Assembly: GCA_010093515.1 (NCBI GenBank)
Contig: MU001677.1
Coordinates: 595,562 to 659,561 of the forward strand
Direction of reading: 5' to 3'
DNA length: 64,000 bases
DNA from: Lineolata rhizophorae
Taxonomy: Eukaryota > Ascomycota > Dothideomycetes > Lineolatales > Lineolataceae
Both the position numbers and the translations under genes were made by a program. Shown here one piece after another: positions 51,711-63,100 of the stretch. The first letter of the stretch is position 1. Every line of letters starts with the position of its first letter. A model generated the notes under the pieces. It was not told where the DNA came from, made no database searches, and saw only the letters and a program-made list of their open reading frames with translations.

Positions 51711-52861
51711 ATGTATCGCGCTCTGCCGTTCTCCCTACTTCTAGTAGGCGGCGCGTCCGCGCTCAAGAAAGTCGTTCATGGCGACTCGAGCCACCGATTG
51801 CTTGCACGCCAAGACATGTATTGCTACACGGACGACACCTGCTCGGGTTGCTTTGGCGAGGGCAACGTGCTCTGCACAGAAGACACTTGCTACAATCCTT
51901 CTGATGGCGAGCAGTGCTGTGCCGACGGCTGTAAGTTGATTTTAATGAAACGTGTTTCATCAGGTGTTTTTGTGCGCGCGTGCATTTCCCACTTATGCGG
52001 GATATCTGAGATCTTCGAAACTAGACGCCCGGTTCCTCAGCCTTAATGCTGTGTATGAGGTGTTTTGCAATGCTTCTTGCGCTAGGAATCTAACGCGTTC
52101 CTCTCATAGCATACTGCGTTGGTGCGACCGATTCCTGCTGCGGCTTCATCGGCGGCAACCCCTCTCCTATCGGGACCGACGGTGTTCCCGGTGCAACATC
52201 CGATGCCTTCGACTTCTCCTCCTTCGTCCTAACCGTAACAACCACGGAGTCGAGCTCTGATTTCGACTTCACGGCCACGGCTACCGGTACGGCCGCTACT
52301 TCCCAGCCCTCCAACTGGGACTGCTATACAGATGACACGGACGAGGAATGCTGCGAGCGCGGCGGGTCTCAGTGGCACTGGTGCTCCGGCGGCTGGCCAC
52401 AGCGCCTGTGCTACCGTCCGAGCGAGGGTGAAGTTTGTTGCTCTGATGGCAACTCATGCGACACGGGCCCTAGCTGCTGCGCTGATTTCGGGGCAACGGC
52501 CATCACGCCGTCCCCGACCACAGCCGCCAGCACCAGCGCCCCCGAGTCGACTTCTGATAGTGACGATGATGCCTTCGTAAGTCCGCCCCTTGCAAGAACA
52601 TGTCCCAAAGTATCTACCGCGATGCAGTACTTGAATACGGTCTTGGGGGGAGACAGCGAGCCGGATAGTGCTTATTGTTGAGCCATGGACTAACATCCTC
52701 ATCAGACTGCCACCCGTCCCGTCGACCAGACCTCCCGTACTGTGAACAGCCCAACCCCCGCTGAGGCGACGACCACTACTGCGCCCACCGATGCTGCCGC
52801 CAGTGTCGGCCCGATGGCCGCCGCGGCTCTGGCTGCCTTTGGTTTGGTCGGTTTGCTATAA
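51711..52861 (+). CDS. Cys-rich secreted protein with two Cys modules, probably GPI-anchored (280 aa)
   Basis: Exons are 51711-51930, 52110-52576 and 52706-52861, with GTAAGT donors and introns of 179 and 129 bases. A signal peptide (YRALPFSLLLVGGASAL) is followed by a likely Kex2-type site (LLARQ). Two related Cys-rich modules follow. The first runs from YCYTDDTCSGCFGEGNVLC to DSCCGFIG, the second from DCYTDDTDEECCERGG to SCCADFG. Each carries CYxPSxGExCCxDG. They are separated by a Ser/Thr-rich linker. A Ser/Thr/Pro-rich stretch then leads to a hydrophobic tail (VGPMAAAALAAFGLVGLL) ending one residue type short of any charged residues, which is the GPI signal pattern. It is presumably a cell-wall or secreted surface protein. 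An effector-like role is possible but not shown. The exon 1/2 boundary falls inside the first module. Confidence 0.85.
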
Positions 52862-53666
52862 ATTTGATACCCCTTATTGCGAGCACCGTTATCGGGCTGA
52901 TGCTGTTGGCTATCTTGGGATTGTAATGCTTCTTCGTCTTTCGTTGACGGCCACGATTTTGATACCTCGAATACCTTCTCTGTATTAATCGCATAATTTT
53001 TGTAGTAATGGAATACCGCCGTTTCTAGTCCTTACAAGTGTTGGCATTGAGGAGATGGTGTCTTTAAAGGTCATCTGCAACAGTTGGTCCACTGATCATA
53101 TTGAACTTGGAACTGAGATCGGCCTTGTAGTTAGTGTACATCTGAAATATGTCAGTGAATCAGATCTAGCTTGCTACTGCGCAACTGGTTTGAAGTCAGA
53201 TGCACAAAAGCCAAGCTCGAAGAGGGCGAACGCTGATCAATAAATCCACCGAACTTTCGATTCTATCCCATACCATGTTTGCGAAGCTTTACGGTTCGCA
53301 ATCTAGTCCGTTGTACTGCAGTAGATCGACGTCAGTTGTCAATGCACTGATGTAGCCCAGTGATACGAGGTACTTGTACTCCCATTTAACTCGGCCACTC
53401 AACAACCACCGGAGCCAGGTCTTAAGTTTATAAACTCAAGCTTGGCGTACTTTTTCGATTACCAGGATTCCATGCTCACCCAATGACGACGCACAAGTGC
53501 ACAGTTTTAGAATTATTTGGCTAGGTCCCGCAGGCGTTGCACGGGATGCGGCGCGTCGCTCTACGGATATCATGCCCCGCCAACCGCGTTACCAACGTGT
53601 CCCCCACCGGATGGCGACGAACCTCCATAGGTCTCATCCCAACCACACTCAGCCAAATGCTTTGCA
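52862..53666. other. Intergenic, no gene seen
   Basis: This 800-base interval lies between two plus-strand genes. It should contain the 3' untranslated region of the Cys-rich gene and the promoter of the next gene. Only short frames are present. Confidence 0.5.
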
Positions 53667-55542
53667 ATGGCGCCGACGCCTGATCCTAGACCAGTGGTAT
53701 GCTTTGATCACCTTCAAATTTCCCGAGCGGCGTGTCTGATAGCGTTCTCGCTTTAATTTCTTGTGAATTGCAACCTAGACTCCACGCCACCGCTTCCTCC
53801 TCCCGCGAGCGCGTCCCACCCCAACCAACCCGCAGCGTTTCCCCAATAACCCACAAAGTAGCGACGTAAATGCATCGTCGGCTTCCCGTCCACATTCTTC
53901 CCATCTACACCAAACAGTGACCCCTGCTCGCCGCACCGCATTTCTGCCTCCGCCGCTGTTAACCGTTAAAGCGCCTGGTGCGCTGCAGTCGTGCGGAGAC
54001 CAATTTGCGAGAACACCGCGGTTCAACCTTTCGGCGAATCAGCAGCGGCCAAGAATTGAGGAGGCTGGAAAGCAATTCGCTAAAGCACCACGGTTCATCC
54101 CTTCACCGAGTCGGCAGCGATCAAATATTGAAGAGGCGGGGAGTGATGACGAGCTTGCAATCGAGAGAAAACGAAACGGCGTACCTCGGGAGGCGGATGT
54201 TGACGGCGATAGTTGCCGGGACGCACAAGACGCGCGGCTCGCATTTGGCCTAGCTGTGAGGAAGAGCATTGATAGCGGGTTGCTCATCCAGGGAGGAAGG
54301 AAGACTACAGCACAAGAAGAGATTGAGGAGATATCGGGCGGAGAAGAGTGGACTGGGCATGAAGCTCTGCGAGACTTCCCGCGGCTAACAGACGGTCGGG
54401 AAGACGCGTTCGGTTTTGACGAAGTCAGCGAACAGATTGATGAAGATAGGATAGATCAGGGCGAAGGGGGAGAAGACACGTGGGCTGATGATGATGGCGA
54501 TCTACCAGCTCTTCATAATGCTGAGACGGATGAACAATTGAAAGAAGTGGAGGAACTTGCAAGCGAATTCCATGAGAGCGAATACGCCCAAGACATTGAC
54601 GGCAAAGAAGGGTTTGAAGAGGACGAAGGCGATGGGTATGAAGATGACATGGGTAAGCAAGTGGAAGGGCTTACCACCTCCGCTCTCGATACCGATGAGA
54701 GCGCTCCACGGCCCACCAAACGCCAACGAGTTCTCTCCGCATCGCCGCCAAATCCACATCCTTCTTCACATCTATCACCTCAACCACGCCATGCCACGCC
54801 GCCGCCATCCCACCGTCGCTTTATATGTCCTATTAGTGCTCACGCCGAAGGCACTGCCGCCGGTCCCCGCGGATCAACTTTCCACCTGAACACCCCAGTC
54901 GCCTCATCCAGACTCGATGCCTCCACCGGTGCCCCTCTACCACTTCTTGCCACTCGGCCGCCATTCTTGCGTCCGTTCGGCCCCGCATCGTCCACATCAG
55001 GCCATCTCTCATCCGACGAGCTCGCGCCGCCCTCGGAAATCGATGCCGCTCCTCCTCGGGATCTCCACCCGTTACCAACGTTCTTCTCGCCGCAGCGGCG
55101 GGGGCAAAAGTACGTTGCAGGTGGAATGGCAGCGTCGATGCGCGGTTGGGTGCTCGATATTGCGCAGCAGATCAGTACGGAGCACCAGGGGCGTTGTGAG
55201 CACGTAAGCTCTACAGTGGTGGGATTTGAGGTTGAAGATGTGGGCGGTAGGGGGTTTAGCAGCGGAAATGGGAGCGGCAGTGGGAAAGATTTTGTCCTAA
55301 TTAGTGGCAAGAGGTGCCAGGGGGACCAGGAAAGGAAGAAAGTGATCCTAATTGGACCTGGCGTGAGAAGTGGCCGTGGTCTTGATGTGACCGGTTATCA
55401 GAGAAAACCAGTAAGCAGGGGAGACTTACTGAAGGTGCGAAATCCACGCTGGGAGGTGGATATGGGTGAAGAGCTTGGGAAGTGGCTTGTTGGGATCGAG
55501 TGGAGTACTGGGCCTCTAGATGCTGAGGATCATACTTTGTAA
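53667..55542 (+). CDS. Conserved fungal protein with acidic centre, probably nuclear (597 aa)
   Basis: The long frame has no usable ATG at its start, so I place a 30-base first exon at 53667-53696 (MAPTPDPRPV), an 82-base intron with a GTATGC donor and CCTAG acceptor, and exon 2 at 53779-55542. The join gives MAPTPDPRPVTPRHRFLLP. Next come two copies of a QFAxxPRF motif (DQFARTPRFNLS and KQFAKAPRFIPS), an acidic Glu/Asp-rich centre, a basic PRPTKRQRV patch that could be a nuclear signal, a Pro/Ser-rich linker, and a C-terminal folded part (FSPQRRGQKYVAGGMAASMR, GWVLDIAQQI, KKVILIGPGV, GDLLKVRNPRWEVDMGEELG). The C-terminal part with GDLLKVRxPxWEV could be an OB-like or other beta fold, but this is a guess. 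The layout is conserved in moulds as I remember it. The function is unknown to me. Confidence 0.7.
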
Positions 55543-56157
55543 AGTGTTATCACGCTCGGACAACGCGACTGAAGTGAAGCTTTGCTCATACAATAGCATG
55601 TAAATAGTTCAAAAGTTAAGCTCCGTAAATACCCTTGCAAAGCTTGTCGTCGCTCTTGTTCAACGGGCTGTTTAAACAGAATGCTTTAAGTTTTATGAGG
55701 ACTTCGAAGAGTCCCAGGGAATCCTTCAAGGCCCGAATAGTAAGTCATTTAGGAAAGTCCCAATTTCGCATTGTGCATACGATAGGCAGGCTGTCATTAT
55801 GCAAGCGGCCGCTAGCCTCATAATCGACATAGTACTCTCCTTGGTTTTACTACGCTAAGTTCTAACCTAGAAAGGTTCTCAAGGTTTTTATATTTGCAGG
55901 TCTAAAACGCTATTCTACGTTTGCACCGAAGGAATGATAAGCAGAAGACAAGAGGGAGCATGAAGCTATCACCAGCTTAAAGTAGGCCATTGTCATTTTG
56001 GTGAGCTACCTCGGTAGCGCCCGAAGATCAATAAAGTAAAACTCCATAACCCAAGCCAATCTGCCTCCTCTCGCTAGCAAGAAGGCCAAAGCAGATAATC
56101 ATTCCGTCATTTCCAAATCCCAAAACATCCGAGCCAGCAGCTCCAAGTAACCCTAAT
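55543..56157. other. Intergenic, convergent 3' ends
   Basis: About 615 bases of AT-rich sequence lie between two convergent genes. It is presumably 3' untranslated sequence of both. No gene is seen. Confidence 0.6.
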
Positions 56158-56722
56158 TTATTTCTTCTTGTTGGGGAACTTGGGCTGCCCAACCTTTTCG
56201 CCACGCAGGACGACGTTTAGCACCCGCTCGATCGTAGATAGCAGCTTCTGGTCCGGCGCCGCGGAGCCACGCTCGAAGTCGGCGATGACGGTTGGCGTCG
56301 TGTTGCACTTGGTGGCCAGATCCTTCTGGGTCATGGTGGCGCCTTTGTCGTTCTTGGCCTCGGCGCGAGCCTTGCGGATCGCCTCGGCCACCTTGGGTCC
56401 CACTGTCTTCGGCTTGATGATCTCGTCGCTGCGGTCGACCTTGGTCAGGTGCTGGCCTTCGACGCCGGGGCGGGACGACTATGAAAGCGATATTTCCGCG
56501 TTAGCAAAAAGGTCCCGTAGCGGGTCTCGTCGATGGATTGAAGTAGCTGAGGGGGAAACGTACGGCGTTGCCTGTCTGGAACTTCTTCTCAGACATAACG
56601 CCACCGCTCCGCTGCGCGGCGTTCAGGGCGCTCTTGCCACGGACGACCGTCTCGCGAGGGCCGGAACCACCAGTCCGAACCTTGCTTCCAATCTTTGTGA
56701 CGGACTCCCAATCGTCAGACAT
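56158..56722 (-). CDS. mbf1: Multiprotein-bridging factor 1 (159 aa)
   Basis: Exons are 56564-56722 and 56158-56478, separated by an 85-base intron (GTACGT...CATAG). The N-terminal MBF1 domain has [19 protein letters not shown] and [13 protein letters not shown]. The C-terminal Cro/XRE-type helix-turn-helix has [39 protein letters not shown] and [10 protein letters not shown], and ends in a basic tail (PKFPNKKK). MBF1 bridges gene-specific bZIP activators (Gcn4 type) to TATA-binding protein, and it also helps ribosomes keep frame when they collide. The length and both domains fit the family exactly. It is convergent with the gene at 53667-55542, and trehalase is the next gene on the same strand. 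Confidence 0.96.
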
Positions 56723-57839
56723 TTTGGCTAGAGGTGCGGTGTATGCTGGGGTGGGCGAAGTGGCGGTCAGGCTCGTGGGGTGTCGGGTGAGCTGAGCGAC
56801 CTCCCTATAAAACTGGGTTGCTCGAGGAAGGCGGTCTTTGCAGTGTAAAAGTGCGATATATCGCTTTGAGGGATACAGCGACGCAAAGATAGTGTAGCGG
56901 AAGTGTTGTTCAAGGAGAACACTCGTTGGAAAAGGAAGAAAAAGTAGTAAAGCGGGCGGAAGGGCTTTAAGAGTGTTGTGACTCGGACTTTGGGGCTGAG
57001 CCGCTCCGTTGAGCGCCACCTGTCGTAACTGGTGGCTTGGGCTGTTTGTCAGCCACACCTCTGGAATCTTCGTCACTTTTGGTTGAAACGCGCTCAGCAC
57101 AGGGCAATACGATAGCAATGCGTATTTACACAATGGTCTGCTTCTAGTCAAGTTCCGAACTTCTTTTTTTCTTCCCCAAGTCTGTTGCTTCATTACGGGT
57201 GACTTTTATTTTAAATTGTATTGGCATTGGTACGTAGACTAGCTGCTAAAAGTTCAAGCCGCAAGCGAATATGTAATGAAACTCTAAAGTCTTATTAGCC
57301 TAAACTCCCTATTTACACTTCACTTGCTAGCCCTCTATTTCTACTTTATTCCGCTCTTTCAACGAACTATTTCTACATGCGTTGCCGAGGGACACTTGGC
57401 TTCAACCATGCTGCAATCTTGAAAGCAACTTCACCCTTCCATCCCGAGTGCAAAGGACTGAACTGAACTGTACGTTATTACCGAAAGTATCTATTACCAA
57501 ACAATTTGTCTTCACAGTCTCGTCTCTATTCGCCTCCAATGACAGTGACCATGCATCTAAGCCTCGAGGCAAAAAGCCTCAAAAGGCTAGCAAGGTAATA
57601 ATGTGACAACTTTGCAAAGGAATAAAGACCTAATCTACCTTGACGCCCAGCCCGCACACCCGCAAGTCTTCGCTAATGATTATTTGAACAAGTGAATGGA
57701 CAAGGCCGCCAGGGTTCTGCCGTTATGCCTAAGAATTCGCCAAGTTTCCGGATTACTAGTTGATTTGGCCACGATGCGGACTAGTCCCACCGTCTCCCCT
57801 CCTATTTTGCAGTTTGTCTCTCAATTTGTCGTTGCCAAT
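56723..57839. other. Intergenic, MBF1 promoter side
   Basis: This 1.1 kb stretch lies between the start of MBF1 and the stop of trehalase, both on the minus strand. It should contain the MBF1 promoter and the trehalase 3' untranslated region. The frame that runs into MBF1 from upstream (to 57193) has no ATG context or composition that would make it coding. Confidence 0.5.
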
Positions 57840-60191
57840 CTATTGGTCGGAATCAATTTCATCTTCTCCCTCAAACACATCCTCTTCCGTCGCCTTGGAG
57901 AAGACGTCCCACGTGGTACAAGTGCCAAGAGCACGGCGTGCATGGGCCCGCAACAACTGTAGGCCGTATACGTAGCTCGCGTTCACCCAGCCAAAGCTGT
58001 TTCGAATTTGTTAGCAAGTGGTAGTTCCTAGTATTCATGTCACGGACCTAGGATACTCACCCTTCACGCGGGACACCCTTGAAGTCGCTCCCCTGGTTCC
58101 CATACTCTGCCTCAACCCTATGAGGATCGATTGGCCTCGTCACATCGTACTTCTCCACCACGACACCGTTGAAATCCACAAAAGCCTTGGTGATCATATA
58201 CAACCACTTGTACGCCAGGCGTTCCGCATCGGCCTCGTAACCGTACCGCTGCAGTCCGACCCAAGCCAGCATTTGCTGGGGTGCCCACCCGAACGGGTAG
58301 TCCCACTGGCGGTTGGGCCGATCCAGTCCCACGGCACCCCTGCTCTCCTCCGTTCCGGAGACTAGGCCGCCAAATACCTCGAAGCGCGGGAGGGTTCGCG
58401 ACACCAAGATGGCCGCCCGCTCGGGGCTGGCAGCGCCCGACCACATGGGCCAAAACGTCGTCGCTGACTCGTACGACCTCTGGACGCGGCGCACCGTGTC
58501 GTAGTCGAAGTACATGCCTTTGGCGCGGTTCCACATGTACTTATCCATGCGGGTACGGCGGAGCCTCGTCGCGCGATCCCACGTCGCAGAGCGCTCAATT
58601 TGACCAGGCTTCATGCCGGGAGCACACCACTCGGCCGGTACGGAAAGCGCATCACCAAAGTAGGTCCGTATCACGCGAGATATGTCAGCCTCGTACTTGT
58701 ACAGGAGAGAGTTGAGGTCGACCGTGGCAAGGTTGGCTGCCACGCGCTCAAGCCGGTATGACGTGTCATGACCACTCTCGCGGACCGCCCGGTCGTGTAA
58801 GAAGTACTCGTCCAGGTCCGGCTCTTTAATAGTGCCGGCGTTGTAGGCTTGCACGAAACCACTAAAACTCAGATTGTTTTTAGCGGCGTACGGCTCGAGC
58901 AGGTGGGTGAAGTGGGAGGCCTCGGTTTCCGGTGGTACGCCCAAGCCGCCAGGCCGGTAACGGGAGAGACCGGTCTCAGGGTCATACCGGGGTGCACTCA
59001 TCCAGACGTGGCGGTATTCTTTGATCGCGGCAAGAGTGGCGGTGCGGAGGAAGTCGAGAGCTCCAGGCTCGTGTTTAATGCGGTCGTAAACACGAATAGC
59101 CATGTCCGTCAGGAAAGGTGGCTGGGAGCGGCACAAGTAGTAGCTGCGGTTCGCGTTCAGAATCTTGCCGTAGTGCCGGATGCAGAAGCAGAAATTGAGA
59201 ACCATGGATTTGACCAGATCCACGCGGTCATGCACTAGCAGTCCCAGCGATTCCATGTAGCTGTCCCAGCCGTACAGCTCATTGAACCGGCCTCCGGGAA
59301 CCACAAATGGCAGACCCCGCAGATCCTTTTCGCCCGTCTCCGGATCGGTCACCTCTCCCATCTCTAGCGCTAGCATACCCGGCGCCTCGTTGAGGTCTCG
59401 GACGTATGCGGGGTCATCACAAGGCTCTTTGAGCCAGCAAACGTCGAGGCGCACCTCGGGCTGCTCCTTTGCGATCCGGGTGTAGTACTCGTACTGCTCC
59501 GGCGCACCGCGTGGGACATAGATGCGCGGACGCGGGTCCGAGGTCCAGTCCTTCGGGTCGCGTCCGACCTGAGCAATGTTGGATCCGTCAATGCGGCGCG
59601 TCAGATTGTTCCAGAAGGACTCGCGGATCAAACGCGTGAGCCGGTTGACCGGATTCTCGTTCAAGCGCGCTTCGTCGAGCACGATGGTCTTGCGTCCATA
59701 GTCCTGGGCCAGAGTGAGCTCCTGCAGAAGGTTCGACAGCATGTACGTGCCCCGGACGTCGAACCTGTTGAAACCATTGGAACTCTCGGTGCCGACGGAG
59801 AATGTCTGTCAATCATGTCAGTGGAATCGCCCTTAGGAAAGCCAATGCAATCCTAGCGCTGGCAACATACCTTGGGCCCTTCGTCTTCAATTGTAATTTG
59901 CATGTTGTTATCCGTGTCCTCTTCCGACAACAAATTCTTAAGCGTGTCCTCCACACGGATCAGAAAGCGTCGCGGCCTCATCGATTGCTCGTCGTGGCTG
60001 CGACGGCGCATAGCTGCGCGTGCAATGGTACGGCCATCGCCCGTGTGGACGATGCCGGAGTAGGTCCGCACCCGCTCCTTCTTCCGCGCCAACGAGTGAG
60101 ATTTGCCATAGTAAATATCTGCGGCAGACAGTGGATCGAGATCGCCAGCCGATTCAGTACGAAGTCTGGTACTGGCAGATGGCGAGGTCAT
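57840..60191 (-). CDS. NTH1: Neutral trehalase, GH37 (740 aa)
   Basis: Exons are 59871-60191, 58061-59805 and 57840-57996, with GTATGT and GTGAGT donors; total 2223 bases. The enzyme hydrolyses cytosolic trehalose to two glucose molecules, for example on germination or after stress. The N-terminal regulatory region has a PKA-type site (RRRS, Ser65) and a calcium-binding-like loop ([17 protein letters not shown]). The GH37 signatures are both present: [15 protein letters not shown] and QWDYPFGW. The likely catalytic acid lies in [12 protein letters not shown], and the likely base in VVEKYDV. There is no signal peptide, as expected for the neutral rather than the acid enzyme. The last exon provides [15 protein letters not shown] and an acidic end. 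The domain order and length match yeast Nth1 and Neurospora-type enzymes. Confidence 0.96.
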
Positions 60192-63100
60192 ACTACGGTG
60201 GCAAGGAGCGCGCGCAGGGCAAGGAGACGGCGGGAGGCGGTCAGCAGGGTATGGTCCGCACTATCAATGATGCCTTCCCGGGTGGTTGTCCTGGACTACT
60301 ACGGGATCAAGCGAACACAATGGGAAGCGCGGCAACAGCAACAGATGTTCAAAGCGCGGTCCACCAGGAGGCGAAGTGGCGAGATGGGACCCGAAGATTG
60401 AAGACAAGGGACAGAGCACAGGAGTGGAAGTCCGAGACTATCGCGGGGGGCCGAGCCAGAGTGTTATAGCCGAACCCTTCTCCCTTGCCCACACTGGCGG
60501 CGCAACCTCACAGATGCAATAGCGAGGGTTCGCTGCAGCGGTAGGCAAAGCTACGCAGGTCTGACTAGAGTGAAGGAGGTCACACGACAAGTGAAGCTTT
60601 CGGGGGCGGTTCGTGGTAGGTGACGATGGGCTCCGGTGGGTAGGAAAATGTGTGACGTGGGGGAAAGCGAACAGGGCAACACGGGAAACGAAAGCAATTA
60701 GCGCCTCGAGGGGAGGTCGTAGAATCTTATCGGGCGCGTAGGGATATCCGTCTTGGCGCGAGTTAAAGCTAACGGGGACAAAATGCGCGCTGGCGTGCAG
60801 CAGGAGTTGCGAATTGCGCCGCTGCAGCAAGCCGTACGTACGGAGTAGGTGGAGCGTGACCGGCGAATTGGGAAGAAGCGGTGGGCGCAAGTCGCGACTC
60901 TCGCTAGCAGGCAGGTCCTTCTCTTTGTTTCTGCGTCAGCACGGCTGCATCACCGCGTCGATGGATTAGGGACTGCAGCGCGCCCGGGGCGACAGTGCAC
61001 ATTCGCCTATCGGAGAGCAGAAAGGCCAATTCTTATCACAGGGCACGAGCCAGTGGCAGCGCACGCAAATCGCTCACTATTCGTTGCGGCGGTTGCCTTT
61101 CCAGGCCCTGGAGCAGAAATTTCTGGCCCTCGGCGGGCCGTTGGTTGACCGTCCGCGGGGTCCAACGACCCCGGCCTCAGCGCCCGCGGTGCCTGGACTG
61201 GCGGCGTCGACCAACCGCGGCGTGGCACGACGTCATTACCGTAGGTGCAAGGGCCGGGCGCCCACCAGAGATCGCGGGGCCGCGACGATCGCCACCCGAT
61301 CACTGGGCCGCCTTTGGATGCCCTTTTCCGCAAGCCTTCGTGTAGTTTTAGGCGGCTGTAGAGCGTAGGTTAGGGTCCAGGCTCGTGTCGCAATTTCAAA
61401 GAGTCGGGGTCTCAAGCTGATGTGCACGCTCGAAAGTCGGCTCGTGTGCACGTGTGCTACGCACGCACGCCCGGCATTCGCTAGACGGCGCCCTCGTGGG
61501 CCGATGGAGTCCCGCGGCCGGGGTCCAGGCAGCACTAGATCCGTTTCCCCGCCTGGGTCGCAACCCGCTTCATCCCGTGGGAAGGGCCCGGACCCTGTGA
61601 TACCATGGTGCCATGGCTGCCGCACACCTACATCTGTCAATCCCGCCCAGCACAACTTCCCTCTGGACCTCAACCGCGCACGCGCCTCTCGTCGCCGCCG
61701 ATCACATGTCTTTGTCCTTCGAGTTCGATCCGCCCCCGCCGTACTTCCGCGCCCGCGACGAACTTCCAGTTCGAACTCAATAAAGCCCAAAAGCTCATGA
61801 GTCGTTCTATCAAGGCTACTTTAGACCTGGTCGCACGGCATAAGTAGCTGTTTTCCCGCTGCAAGTCTTCTCACCTTATACCGCGACGGCTTCGGTTCCA
61901 CGGCCTGGGCGAAGAGCACCGCTACTGCCCACCTTCATCGGTTATTTCGTCCCATGTCCGCGTCATCGTGAGTAACTGCTACAGCTTGGCCATGGCCCAG
62001 TGCTTCGTCTAAGGAATTCCTCCAGACAGCCACCACCATCCCTAATTCTAGGCCGAACTTACCAGGTTTATTTCTGACCGAATCATGTGTCGGTGCTTGT
62101 CTAATTTCCTCCGCGATGTGAACGCCGCATGAGCGTCAACGTAAGAGACCTCCTCGTAGCCAGCCCGATACTCTTCAACAAATTTGGGTATTTCCTTTGC
62201 ATTGACTACCAAGCTTAGGTAAGTACAGCTTTAGCAACGTGCATGTGTGCCTCTGGTTGACGAGACACCGCTTCGCTTGGTTGAAGCTGTTCTGAAAAGT
62301 CGCACCTACACGGCATCCGCCATATAGTTTTGAATTTGCTGCTCCACTTTGGTTCCAAGGCTCGGAACCAAAGGAGCTTCTGATATGTGCGTCGATCAAG
62401 TAGGGTGGTACGGATAGGCATCATCCGCGTCCCGCTTGCCATGTGAATACGGCCTATCAGAACCCAACGGAAAGGTCAAGCTTCCCGCTTTCAGCAAAGC
62501 TTTTAGGCGCACTTGTTTACACTACAGCTGTTCTCGCATTCGACTTTCACAAGCCTCCCGAGTCCAACCTCGTCGAAGACACCGAAGCCCGCTAGAGTAA
62601 GAGCTCGCGGCATAAATTCCACCCATATGTCTCTGTAAAGTATGCCGAGGAGTCTTCGGTCTTATTCTTGATCTGGCGCTTTTGTATCTCCGGTATTTCC
62701 CCGTAGTTTAGCGGTCTTCAAGCTCCACCTTGACGGCAAGGTTCTCGCAAGATACTCATTAACAGAAGACCTCTTCAAACCAACTCGGGTTCCCAATTCG
62801 CACCGAATATTATCCCAGTACTTTGACTTCCTCTTCTAAACTTACTGATACCTACCACTTCAACGAAGTCCACCAATTTTGTCCTAGAGTGTAGGGTGTT
62901 GCTAATAGTTAGTCAGAGGCTCGACTAATATAACCATACCTGCTTTAATTCGCTTACTACCACTGACGTCGAGTTGTCCAATGCGATCAAGGTATTGGGC
63001 CATTTGAAACAACATTACGACATCTACCACTCCATCTCTGCACATCGAAGTTCTTTTTGGTAGATCCGCATCAGATTGTTTATGCATTCGGTCAGGGGAC

